From: Deltaproteobacteria bacterium
Lineage (GTDB): Bacteria > Desulfobacterota > Anaeroferrophillalia > Anaeroferrophillales > Tharpellaceae
Assembly: GCA_013153415.1 (NCBI GenBank)
Contig: JAADEO010000231.1
Coordinates: 1 to 17,851, forward strand
Direction of reading: 5' to 3'
Length of the DNA: 17,851 nt
Positions 1 to 7,119 of the stretch are shown here, one piece after another (the stretch's first letter is position 1; every line of letters begins with the position of its first letter). Made by a program: the position numbers and the translations under genes. A model generated the notes under the pieces. The model had not been told where the DNA came from, did not search any database, and worked only from the letters and a program-made list of their open reading frames with translations.

Positions 1-563
1 CGGCCAGAATCTATGAAAAGAACGGCCACTGGGAACGTTTGACGCAACTGCTCCTGGAGTTGCGGGATTTCACCGCCGCCGACCGCAGTGCCGAACGCTG
101 GCTCGAAGAGCTGCACCATGATCCGGCCCGCCGGCCCGGAGAGGAAACCCGGGCCCTCCTGGCCCGGGCCGCAAGTCTGCAACTGACCGGAAAGCGGAAA
201 GCGGGATCGGCTTTCTACCGCCAGGCCCGGACCCGGCTCGAAAAAACCGCCACCTCCCTGCCACCACTCATCAGCGGCCGCAACTGGGAGGCTCTGGCAT
301 TCTACGGCGACCTGGTGCAACGACCCGACCTGATGCGCCGGGGTTATGAAACCGCCTTGGCAATCTACGACCCGTTGCTGCCCCTGGAAAGAGAGCGCTG
401 CCTGCGGGAGTACCTAGACCGGGCGGCTGCCGACCCGCTGTTGACCGCTGAGCTCCATGAGCGACTGGCCGCCTGGACACCACCTTCAACCCTCAAACAG
501 GAACGGGAGAACCTCTTCCAAGCTCTGGCCCGGTTCAATGAAAATGACTCCGACTATTTTTGA
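1..563 (+). CDS. C-terminal part of a helical, TPR-like protein (5' end outside window)
   Basis: The reading frame is open from the left edge (first full codon at base 3) to TGA at 561-563, so the TTG at 39 is probably internal and the gene starts outside the window. The visible 186 residues are rich in Leu, Ala, Arg and Glu with regularly spaced aromatic and Leu positions (WERLTQLLLEL, ALLARAASLQLTGK, YETALAIYDPLL), as in tetratricopeptide-like helical repeats. There is no signal peptide, membrane segment or catalytic motif in the visible part. The next gene starts inside its last codons, so the two are almost certainly co-transcribed and probably translationally coupled. I do not recognise the family. 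A protein-interaction scaffold is the safest reading, and the missing N-terminus may carry the informative domain. Confidence 0.7.
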   Translation, partial: ARIYEKNGHWERLTQLLLELRDFTAADRSAERWLEELHHDPARRPGEETRALLARAASLQLTGKRKAGSAFYRQARTRLEKTATSLPPLISGRNWEALAFYGDLVQRPDLMRRGYETALAIYDPLLPLERERCLREYLDRAAADPLLTAELHERLAAWTPPSTLKQERENLFQALARFNENDSDYF

Positions 564-1875
564 AAACCCGATACCGGCCGCAACCACCGGAAACGCCGGT
601 GCGCCATCCTCCGCTCCGGGACCGGAAGAGGCCTACCTGCTGCTGCCCGCGGCCCTGCTGCCGTTCATCAGCCGTTTCCTGCTGCGCCACGCGGTCGATT
701 TCCGAATCTCTCCCCTCCTGGAAGGACAATTGCGCTTGCTCTACCTCCGGCAGCGACCAACCGCAAATAGGCTCGGCCGGGAAACGATCAACCGCTCTCT
801 GCCCGGCTTTCTGCTCAACTACCTGCACGATCTGGCCCGCTGCCGGCTTTTTCTGCCAACCGGCAAAAGCGCTGCTGCCGGGCACCATATCGGCACCTAC
901 CGCGAATATGGTTCACCTGTCTTCCCGATCCCGGAAGCCGCCTCTCCCGAGGTTCTGCGTCTGGTCCCCGGCCGACCGGAGGAAACGCTTCTAGAGTATA
1001 GCCCGCCACCGCTCTTTTCCGCCCCGGAAACCGAAATCAAGATCAGGCCGGTCCACCTGTCGCAACCGCAACTTCTGGCGACAGACGACCCCCGCAAACT
1101 CCTGCCGGTCCCATTGCGCCTCGTCACACGCCACTCCCCCCCCGGCTCCGGGCCGGCCGCCTTAAGGCTCAGAGAGCGGGAAATCGTCTGGTTGCGAAAA
1201 CTCGCCAGCCGCCTGCCGGGCTCGCTGCTCGGTCATCTTAGCTGGGCCGGAGACCGGCAAAACGGTTTCCTGCTGCTACCGGAAAGGACAAGTTACGGCT
1301 TTCTGCCTTTCGGAGAACCCCTGCGCCGGGTGAAAGAGAACCTTTTCATCCCTCTCGATACGGCCTTCACTCCCCAACTGACCGGGCCGCAACTCGACGA
1401 GGTTTTGCATCTGGAACCGGAGTTTCTGACTTTTCTGACCCGGTCACAGCGCTTCGACCTGGCGGAAAAAAGTTTCCGCCGGCTGGACCGCTGTCTGCTG
1501 GCCCCGCCTCTCGACCGCTGCCAGATCGAATTTTCGGCCGAGCCCCCGATCGATTTCACCGTACCGCTTGACAGCTACAAGGCTGACGGCGGACAGGATC
1601 CTCTTTCGCGGGCTCCACGACCCGAAACGGGAAAACCGGCTGCCGCAACCCGGCAGGTTCTGCATACCCCCAGCCCGGCAGACCGGCGCGACCCTCCCGG
1701 AAAGCGGTCCACCATCAACGCCCGGTTGCGGGAAGAGGCTTTAAGACTGCGCCGTGAAGGCTCCCATCTCGAGGCTGCGGTCTGTTTCTCGCTGGCGGGC
1801 GAACCCGGCCTTTCGGCCGAGTGCTGGCGCCTGGCCGCCCTCGAGCTGGAAAACGAATCCGAGCCCAGAGACTGA
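538..1875 (+). CDS. Hypothetical protein of unknown family, about 445 residues
   Basis: I chose ATG 538 (with a second ATG at 544) because the residues from an upstream in-frame ATG at 457 lie wholly inside the preceding gene. The chosen start gives a 26-bp overlap with that gene. No strong ribosome-binding site is visible, which fits translational coupling. Roughly residues 20-300 look like a compact mixed alpha/beta region (YLLLPAALLPFISRFLL, then several short hydrophobic strands such as GFLLLPE). Residues about 345-395 are Pro/Arg/Thr-rich and probably an unstructured linker. The last 45 residues (EEALRLRREGSHLEAAVCF) look like a single TPR-type helical hairpin, echoing the upstream gene. 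There is no signal peptide, transmembrane helix or known catalytic motif. The style loosely recalls accessory 'X' proteins of MoxR-vWA-type ternary systems, but that is a guess and no MoxR or vWA gene is in view. Confidence 0.72.
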   Translation: MKMTPTIFENPIPAATTGNAGAPSSAPGPEEAYLLLPAALLPFISRFLLRHAVDFRISPLLEGQLRLLYLRQRPTANRLGRETINRSLPGFLLNYLHDLARCRLFLPTGKSAAAGHHIGTYREYGSPVFPIPEAASPEVLRLVPGRPEETLLEYSPPPLFSAPETEIKIRPVHLSQPQLLATDDPRKLLPVPLRLVTRHSPPGSGPAALRLREREIVWLRKLASRLPGSLLGHLSWAGDRQNGFLLLPERTSYGFLPFGEPLRRVKENLFIPLDTAFTPQLTGPQLDEVLHLEPEFLTFLTRSQRFDLAEKSFRRLDRCLLAPPLDRCQIEFSAEPPIDFTVPLDSYKADGGQDPLSRAPRPETGKPAAATRQVLHTPSPADRRDPPGKRSTINARLREEALRLRREGSHLEAAVCFSLAGEPGLSAECWRLAALELENESEPRD

Positions 1876-2197
1876 AAACATTGCCCTCGACTGCCGTTGG
1901 CTTTCCGGCATACCGGAGGAAATATAGCTGCTCCCCGATCCGACTCCGGACAACCGGCCGCAGATTGAGGTTGACAGCCGCCCGATTAACCGATAACCTT
2001 GAGATAGAGAACTACTTGTCAGAGAATCGGGAAACAACGGATACAGGGACAAAACCCGCAATCCGAACGGTTTTTTCCGGCCCGCAAACAAGTGCTCTCA
2101 TCAGAACATTTTCCGCCGATGATTTTTCTTGTTTTCTGGGCAGAAAATATAACCTGCAAAGATACTAATCAGCGTGAACTGGCAGTGAGGTGCAGCC
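1876..2197. other. Gene-free stretch of about 320 bp before the pilZ gene
   Basis: No frame here looks coding; the 115-codon open frame crossing it has low-complexity, out-of-phase composition. It contains a TTGACA at 1971-1976 followed 15 bases later by GATAAC, and a TATAAC at 2148-2153 with no good -35, so the promoter for the pilZ gene is somewhere here but not clear. A possible weak terminator for the left-edge genes sits at 2038-2076. I looked for c-di-GMP (GEMM) riboswitch signatures because a PilZ gene follows, and did not see them. Confidence 0.5.
2038..2076 (+). terminator. Possible weak terminator after the left-edge operon
   Basis: CGGAT at 2038-2042 pairs with ATCCG at 2061-2065, and an inner GGG/CCC (2046-2048 with 2055-2057) closes an A-rich loop. 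Six T residues follow at 2071-2076. The U-tract begins five bases after the stem and the stem has an internal loop, so this is only a plausible rho-independent terminator, more than 160 bp past the stop codon at 1875. Confidence 0.28.
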
Positions 2198-2563
2198 ATG
2201 AAAGAACAACGCAATTTCAGCCGCATCAAATTTCCGGCCCATTGCAAACTCGAAATCGCCGGCCATCCGCATGGTGCCGAACTGCTCGACATCTCCCTGC
2301 GCGGCGCCCTGGTCCGAACCACCGAACCCCTGCCGTTGACAATCGGGGAACAGGCCCTGATCAAGGTTTTCCTGCCGGAATCCAGCATCTCGCTCAATTT
2401 CAGCTCTCTCTTGGTCCACCAGGACCGTGAAAAGAATAATTACGGTTTCAAGTTCATCAGCTACGATGCCGAGAGCATGACGCACCTGCGCCGGATTCTC
2501 GAATACAACCTCGAGGATCACGAGAAGGCCATTCGCGAACTCTTTTTCCTGCTTGACAACTGA
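2198..2563 (+). CDS. PilZ domain protein (likely c-di-GMP receptor)
   Basis: This 121-residue, single-domain protein carries both PilZ c-di-GMP-binding signatures: RxxxR at the N-terminus (R5-N-F-S-R9) and the D/NxSxxG motif as D31-I-S33-L-R-G36, followed by the beta-barrel strands of the domain. Length is normal for a stand-alone PilZ protein, with a short charged helix at the C-terminus. No membrane segment or enzyme domain is attached, so it probably acts in the cytoplasm by binding c-di-GMP and then a partner protein, for instance in motility or exopolysaccharide control. The ATG at 2198 has a good Shine-Dalgarno sequence (GAGGTG, 2187-2192). The downstream exoribonuclease gene begins at or just before its stop codon, so the two share a transcript. 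The partner and output are unknown. Confidence 0.9.
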   Translation: MKEQRNFSRIKFPAHCKLEIAGHPHGAELLDISLRGALVRTTEPLPLTIGEQALIKVFLPESSISLNFSSLLVHQDREKNNYGFKFISYDAESMTHLRRILEYNLEDHEKAIRELFFLLDN

Positions 2564-2576
2564 ACCGGCCAGCCTG

Positions 2577-4439
2577 ATGCCTCCCGCCGATCTCCGTTCC
2601 GGAGCCCTGGTTCTCTACAAAAGCCAGCCCGCCCGGATCCTGCACGCAAGCGACAAAATCGAGATTGAGCTGCTTTTACAACCCACCCGCAAAAAGGTCC
2701 GCCCCAAGGATGTCATCCCGCTCCATCCCGGCCCGGTAAACGGGCTGGAGACCATTGCCGCCGCCCCGGCCGACCTCGACGAAGCCCGGGAACTGCTGAG
2801 CGGGGAGGAGACCAGCCTTACGGAACTGGCAGAACTGCTTTTCAGCGACAATACGCCCTCGACCCTCTGGAGCGCCTGGAAAGTGGTCAGCGAGGGACTC
2901 CATTTTCATGGCTCGCCGCACCGGGTCAAGGCCCGGACGACCCAGGAATACGAACAGGAGAAGGAGCGCCGGGAAAACCGCCGGGCTCGGCGCGAAAACT
3001 GGCAGGCCTTTGTGGAGAGGGTGGCACAACGGGCCGTGATCGAAAGCGACCGGGAATTTCTGATCGAAGTGGAGAAACTGGCCTTAAACCAGGGTTCGGA
3101 AAGCCGCTTGCTGCAACATCTCGGCAAACAGCAGAACCGGGAAAACGCCCACGCCCTACTGCTCGATCTGGGCTACTGGAACAAGAATTTCAACCCTCAT
3201 CCCTTACGGCTCAATTTCAGGCTGGGAACAGAAGACGAGAAGCCGTCGATCGACAGCCTGGAGACAGCTGCGGCAGGTACCGACCAGAGTGAAGAACGCC
3301 TCGACCTGACCGGACTCAAAACCTTCGCCATCGATGACGAAGGCAGCCTCGATCCGGATGACGCCATCAGTTTCGACGGAAAAAGGCTCTGGATCCACAT
3401 CGCCGACGTGGCCAGCCGGGTCACGGCCGGATCTCCCCTGGACCGGCAGGCCCGGGAACAGGCCGCCACCCTCTACCTGCCGGAAGGCACCCGGACCATG
3501 CTGCCCCGGGAGATCACCGACCGTCTCGGGCTCGGACTCAACGAAATTTCACCGGCACTTTCCTTTGCCGTCACCCTCGACGACCGGGGGGAGATCCTGG
3601 ATCTGGAGGTGCATCCGAGCCTCACCCGGGTCACCCGCCTGAGCTACCGGGAGGCGGAAACCCTTCTGGAGCGGGATCCGGACCTAAAAGAGATCTCGCG
3701 TCTGACCACCGCTCATCGCCAACGGCGCCTGGCCGCCGGAGCGGTGGCGATCGACCTGCCGGAATGCCGGATCCGGGTCAACGGGAAAGAGATCGACATC
3801 ACCCCGCTGCCAGCCTATCGCAGCCGGGAGATCGTCAGCGAAGCGATGCTCATCGCCGGAGCGGCCGGTGCCCGCTACGCCGTTGAACACCAGTTGCCGA
3901 TGCCGTTTGCCGGCCAGACGCCGCCAGCGGAAATGCCTGACTGCGAAGGACTGGATCCGCTGGCCGCGATGTTCGCCCTGCGCCGCTGCATGCGGCCGGG
4001 CCGGATCACCACCGCGCCCCAGCCCCATGCCGGACTCGGACTTAACGCCTATATCCGGATCACCAGTCCCCTGCGTCGCTATCTCGACCTCCTGGCCCAC
4101 CAGCAACTCAGACTGCACCTGGCCGGACAACCGCCCCTGCCGGAAAAAGAGATCCTTGCCGCCATCGCCGCCGTCACCCCGACCGTCAATCGCATTCGCC
4201 AGGCCGAACGGCTCTCCAACCGCCACTGGACCCTGGCCTGGCTGCAGGAGCAACCGGAGTGGCGGGGTCAGGGCGTTGTGGTCGCGGAGTGGGGCCGCAA
4301 GAGTCTGCTCGCCATCCCGGAACTGGCCTTAGAATGCGAACTCAACCTGCCCGGCAATCCCCCGCCCGGCACCCATCTCACCTTGCGCTCGCCGCGAGTC
4401 AACCTGCCCTGGCTGGAAGTGGTTTTCCGCACCGACTGA
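2577..4439 (+). CDS. RNase II/RNB-family 3'-5' exoribonuclease
   Basis: A 620-residue RNB-domain protein that should degrade single-stranded RNA processively from the 3' end in the cytoplasm. The catalytic acidic cluster is complete: D253, D259, D261 and D262 in DDEGSLDPDDA have the spacing of D201/D207/D209/D210 of E. coli RNase II. The basic SPLRRY motif (R500-R501) and a following conserved Glu in QAERLSNRHW (E544) are also present. The C-terminal 55 residues resemble an S1-like barrel. The N-terminus does not look like the usual two cold-shock domains: a small beta-barrel-like segment (about residues 5-50) is followed by a highly charged, helical Arg/Glu-rich stretch (about 120-150). ATG 2577 gives a 13-bp gap after the PilZ gene; a TTG at 2553 would overlap that gene by 11 bp and is a possible alternative. 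Neither start has a strong Shine-Dalgarno. Confidence 0.9.
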   Translation: MPPADLRSGALVLYKSQPARILHASDKIEIELLLQPTRKKVRPKDVIPLHPGPVNGLETIAAAPADLDEARELLSGEETSLTELAELLFSDNTPSTLWSAWKVVSEGLHFHGSPHRVKARTTQEYEQEKERRENRRARRENWQAFVERVAQRAVIESDREFLIEVEKLALNQGSESRLLQHLGKQQNRENAHALLLDLGYWNKNFNPHPLRLNFRLGTEDEKPSIDSLETAAAGTDQSEERLDLTGLKTFAIDDEGSLDPDDAISFDGKRLWIHIADVASRVTAGSPLDRQAREQAATLYLPEGTRTMLPREITDRLGLGLNEISPALSFAVTLDDRGEILDLEVHPSLTRVTRLSYREAETLLERDPDLKEISRLTTAHRQRRLAAGAVAIDLPECRIRVNGKEIDITPLPAYRSREIVSEAMLIAGAAGARYAVEHQLPMPFAGQTPPAEMPDCEGLDPLAAMFALRRCMRPGRITTAPQPHAGLGLNAYIRITSPLRRYLDLLAHQQLRLHLAGQPPLPEKEILAAIAAVTPTVNRIRQAERLSNRHWTLAWLQEQPEWRGQGVVVAEWGRKSLLAIPELALECELNLPGNPPPGTHLTLRSPRVNLPWLEVVFRTD

Positions 4440-4699
4440 AACGTCGGCTTCGCCTACTCGGACGCCCCAACCCGGGCAACCCCCGGGAAAAAGTGTAACT
4501 ACTCAGCCTGACACCTTGATAACGATTTTTTCGGATCGGTGGTGAATTGCGGTTTATCCTCTTCCGGTTTCGTGTTTTCCGCGTTTTTCGTAGTTCCAGA
4601 AACTACGAAAGTCGTGAATGTCGCGAAAAGCCACACAAGGCAAAACACCCCTTTCGTGGGATTTCGTGACCCGAACCCGGATCTTGATAAAACCGGCGG
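4440..4699. other. Gene-free stretch between convergent RNase II and HDOD genes
   Basis: No coding sequence is credible here. The stretch contains a CCCGGG-CAACC-CCCGGG inverted repeat near 4471-4487 without a U-tract, the palindromic element at 4568-4628, and two further TTTCGTG units at 4652-4658 and 4662-4668. No convincing rho-independent terminator for either convergent gene is visible. Confidence 0.6.
4568..4628. repeat. 61-nt imperfect palindrome built on TTTCGTG units
   Basis: The core is a perfect 10-bp inverted repeat, TTTCGTAGTT (4586-4595) and AACTACGAAA (4601-4610), around a 5-nt loop. The pairing continues with interruptions to TTTCGTG (4568-4574) against CGCGAAA (4622-4628), so the whole element can fold into one long imperfect hairpin. 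Two extra direct TTTCGTG units follow at 4652 and 4662. Neither strand has a U-tract after the core, so it is not a normal terminator. It has the look of a degenerate intergenic REP- or MITE-like repeat; copy number in the genome cannot be judged from here. Confidence 0.6.
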
Positions 4700-5557
4700 C
4701 TACTCTCCGACGCCGGCGATATCACAGGTCTTGGCCATCTCCATCTGGAAGAGCAGCAACAGGTTCTCCAGATCTCTCTCTTTGACCTGCAATTTCTCCA
4801 GCAAGAGGCCGTGGCCGCGGCAGGCGAGACCGTCGACCCCGGTGCCGTAACCGACCATCACTGTCAGGTTGTTGGCCAGAGCGACCAGTTCGGTCAAAAG
4901 ACGATAACTCTTCCCGGCCCGGGCCGGCTGGTGATGAAAACTGATGGCGGCGACGATCTCGGGGGGGAAATCCCATTTCACCGCGATGCGGCCGCCGATC
5001 TCGGCGTGGTCGAATCCCAGGACCCGTTTTTCCGCCTCCTGGAACGCACACCCCTCCTCTTCGACCAGTTTCTCGATCTCGAGATAGCGATCGGCAACGA
5101 AATTGCTCAACACCACCTTGCCGACATCATGCAGCAGGGCCGAGGTGAACACCAGGTTGTCATCGAGTTTCAGTTTCAGATGACGACGCAGAACCTGGCC
5201 CATCACCGCTGTCGCCAAAGCGTGGCGCCAGAGTTCATCAGCAAAAACCGCGTAGCCTTCGTTGGGCTGATCATAGATCTTGTTGACCGCCCCGGAAAGC
5301 AGCAGCTGGCGCAGCTGCGTGGCCCCGAGATAGACCACCGCCTCCTTGAGCGAGGAGACCTTGCGCGGCAGACCGAAATAGGCCGAATTGCAGAGCTTGA
5401 GAATATTGGCGGTCACCGCTTGATCGACCTTCAGGATTTCAACCAGGTCGGCGACTTCATATTCAGGTTCGGAGAGTTCCTTCAGGGCCCGGTGCACGAC
5501 CTGGGGAAACGGCGGCATGGCTTCGACCGCGGCGATAATCTCTTCCATCAGACTCAT
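4700..5557 (-). CDS. HDOD domain signalling protein
   Basis: A 285-residue single-domain HDOD protein. The N-terminal PPFPQVVHRALKELS helix, the conserved LCNSAYFGLP segment (residues 55-64), LLHDVGK (H143-D144) and FHHQP (208-211) are typical of the family. HDOD proteins are relatives of HD phosphohydrolases, usually without proven catalytic activity, and act as non-enzymatic signalling or scaffold modules in chemotaxis, c-di-GMP and stress pathways. Here an HD pair is retained, so weak catalysis cannot be excluded. Its ATG overlaps the stop of cheD in an ATGA arrangement, so it is translationally coupled to cheD and likely works in the same chemosensory or motility context. No receiver, GGDEF or kinase domain is attached. 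The exact role is not predictable from sequence. Confidence 0.9.
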   Translation of the reverse strand: MSLMEEIIAAVEAMPPFPQVVHRALKELSEPEYEVADLVEILKVDQAVTANILKLCNSAYFGLPRKVSSLKEAVVYLGATQLRQLLLSGAVNKIYDQPNEGYAVFADELWRHALATAVMGQVLRRHLKLKLDDNLVFTSALLHDVGKVVLSNFVADRYLEIEKLVEEEGCAFQEAEKRVLGFDHAEIGGRIAVKWDFPPEIVAAISFHHQPARAGKSYRLLTELVALANNLTVMVGYGTGVDGLACRGHGLLLEKLQVKERDLENLLLLFQMEMAKTCDIAGVGE

Positions 5558-6036
5558 AGCTCGACCACCCCCTTTTTGGCGATTTTCAGGCTCGTACGGC
5601 CGTCGGCGATCTGCAGATAAAGGGTGCGGTTGTAGCTGCCGCCGATATCCTCTCCCGCGATCGCCACCCGGTTCTTCGAAAAAATCTTGCGCAACACGGC
5701 ATAATTGCGTTTGCCGATATCGAAGGCTCCGGCCCCGCCCATGATCCGACTGCCGCCGGCAACCTTGACGATCATCCGGTTCTTGTCGGCACCAAGCTTG
5801 AAACAGCTCTTGAAAAGCAGCGGGATACCCCGGTTGGCGAACATCGCCGGGTTCTTCTCGGCCTTCTCCTGGTTGATGGAGGAATCGGGCAGCATGTAGT
5901 GGAGAAGTCCCCCGACCCCGGCCACCGGATCGTAAACCGCCAGCCCGATACAGGAACCCAGGGAATAGGAAACCAGGGTATCCTCGGGATTATTGCTGAC
6001 CTTAAAATCAGCGATGCCAACTGTAACCAAGGCCAT
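5554..6036 (-). CDS. cheD: Chemoreceptor glutamine deamidase CheD
   Basis: This 160-residue protein matches CheD along its whole length. CheD deamidates specific Gln residues of methyl-accepting chemotaxis proteins to Glu, tuning adaptation, and in some species binds CheC. The catalytic Cys is in LGSCIG (C29) and the His is in LLHYMLP (H46). Ser23 sits six residues before the Cys, where the third catalytic residue is often Thr. The later AGGSRIMGG segment and GEDIGGSYNRT are also family hallmarks. ATG 6034-6036 has a GAGGA ribosome-binding site (complement of 6040-6044). No cheC or receptor gene is nearby, so its substrates are encoded elsewhere. It is the first gene of a two-gene unit with the HDOD gene. 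Confidence 0.94.
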   Translation of the reverse strand: MALVTVGIADFKVSNNPEDTLVSYSLGSCIGLAVYDPVAGVGGLLHYMLPDSSINQEKAEKNPAMFANRGIPLLFKSCFKLGADKNRMIVKVAGGSRIMGGAGAFDIGKRNYAVLRKIFSKNRVAIAGEDIGGSYNRTLYLQIADGRTSLKIAKKGVVEL

Positions 6037-6353
6037 TATTCCTCGTTTGATACGTAAATCAAGATTGGTTTTCGGGTTTGTAAATTTTCAGCTTCGACTC
6101 ACTCCGGTCTTTCCGGCGTCTCTGCCTCACTTCGTACGTTCCAATTCCGTTATCCCCAGCCCCCGCTGCGCCACAACCGCCAGGCTCACCGGGGCTCAAG
6201 CAGTCGCAGTTCCGGTCTGCCGCCAGAGCAAAAGGGATCAATGGAATCTTGCACAGGAGATCGCCAGAGCTCTCGCACATTACCGAAAATTGCACCGACC
6301 GGTTACCCGACTTCTATTATCGTATATCACCACCGTCAAGCACTTTTTCCGGG
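6037..6353. other. Gene-free stretch of about 317 bp upstream of cheD
   Basis: No gene here is well supported. On the minus strand a 78-codon open frame (6295-6059) has no family resemblance and ends 23 bp before cheD. An inverted repeat TTGAT/ATCAA (6047-6051, 6058-6062) lies just upstream of the cheD ribosome-binding site and could be an operator. A TTGACG at 6339-6334 (minus strand) with nearby GATAAT has too short a spacing for a standard promoter. The stretch also contains CCGG-AAAGA-CCGG type small hairpins. The transcription start for cheD is presumably here. Confidence 0.45.
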
Positions 6354-7118
6354 TCAGCTTCTCAGATTGCAGCCCCGGGCCAGGAGCCACAGGGCCCAGG
6401 CCGAACTGGCCAGGAAGAACCCGGCCCCGACAACGAGACTCAAAGTCGGAGAGACCTCGGAAACCCCGACGAAGGTCGAGCGAAAACCATCGACCAGGTA
6501 GAAGAAGGGGTTGAACAACGAGGCCTGACGCCAGAAGGGGGGCAGATCCCTGATCGAGAAGAAGACCCCGCTCAAAAAAGAGAACGGCACAATAACGAAA
6601 TTCTGGAAAGCGGCGATATGGTCCCATTTGTCGGCAATGATCGCCGAGACCAGCCCCAGGGCCCCCAGCGCTCCGGAACACAGAAGGGCGAAGGCCAGGG
6701 CCGCCAGGGGCCGCTGCAACGGCACCAGGGCGAAAAGCGAGGCCGCCGCCCAGACTCCGAAACCGACACAGAGCCCCCGGACCACTGCCGCCCCGACGAA
6801 AGCGAGATAGAACTCGAAATCGGAGATCGGGGCCAACAACACGAAGATCACGTTACCATTGAGCCGGGACTGAAAAAGACTCGAAGAGCTGTTGGCAAAA
6901 GCATTCTGGAGCATCGCCATGACCACCAGGCCGGGCACCAGAAAGGTCAGGAAATCGACCCCGGGCAGCATTTCACGGCTTCTGGCAATGACCGAGGAGA
7001 AGATCAGCAGGTAGAGCAGCACCGTGACCACCGGGGTCAGGATGGTCTGGATCGAAACCTTGAGAAAGCGCCAGACCTCGCGGGCGAAAAGAGTGTAGAA
7101 ACCGTAAAAATTGAACAT
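6354..7118 (-). CDS. yadH: ABC-2 type exporter permease, YadH-like
   Basis: A 254-residue integral membrane protein with about six predicted transmembrane segments (roughly residues 25-45, 55-75, 105-130, 138-162, 170-190 and 225-247), the normal size and topology for an ABC-2 permease. Segments such as FLVPGLVVMAM, LSGVFFSIRDLPPFWR and NPFFYLVDGFR, and the C-terminal RGCNLRS, closely recall E. coli YadH. It would form the inner-membrane half of an exporter driven by the ATPase encoded immediately upstream; only one base separates the ATPase stop from this start codon. Substrate is unknown, as for YadGH itself; lipids, polysaccharide or a drug are possible. Since the gene order is ATPase first, permease second, they form one transcription unit from the 8029-8232 promoter region. 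Confidence 0.9.
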   Translation of the reverse strand: MFNFYGFYTLFAREVWRFLKVSIQTILTPVVTVLLYLLIFSSVIARSREMLPGVDFLTFLVPGLVVMAMLQNAFANSSSSLFQSRLNGNVIFVLLAPISDFEFYLAFVGAAVVRGLCVGFGVWAAASLFALVPLQRPLAALAFALLCSGALGALGLVSAIIADKWDHIAAFQNFVIVPFSFLSGVFFSIRDLPPFWRQASLFNPFFYLVDGFRSTFVGVSEVSPTLSLVVGAGFFLASSAWALWLLARGCNLRS

Positions 7119-7119
7119 A

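Noticed and set aside
457..537. Upstream start for the 445-residue gene at ATG 457
   Set aside because: It would add 27 residues encoded entirely within the preceding gene, with low-complexity content; ATG 538 gives a more usual short overlap.
1876..2197. c-di-GMP riboswitch before the PilZ gene
   Set aside because: I did not find the conserved GEMM segments or a matching paired architecture; only a weak hairpin with a T-run is present.
4586..4610. Perfect hairpin as a terminator for RNase II or HDOD genes
   Set aside because: On both strands the stem is followed by A-rich or mixed sequence rather than a U-tract, so it does not fit a rho-independent terminator.
6059..6295. Possible 78-residue protein on the minus strand before cheD
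   Set aside because: There is no recognisable family and no clear ribosome-binding site; composition is ambiguous. It is noted only as part of an unexplained leader.
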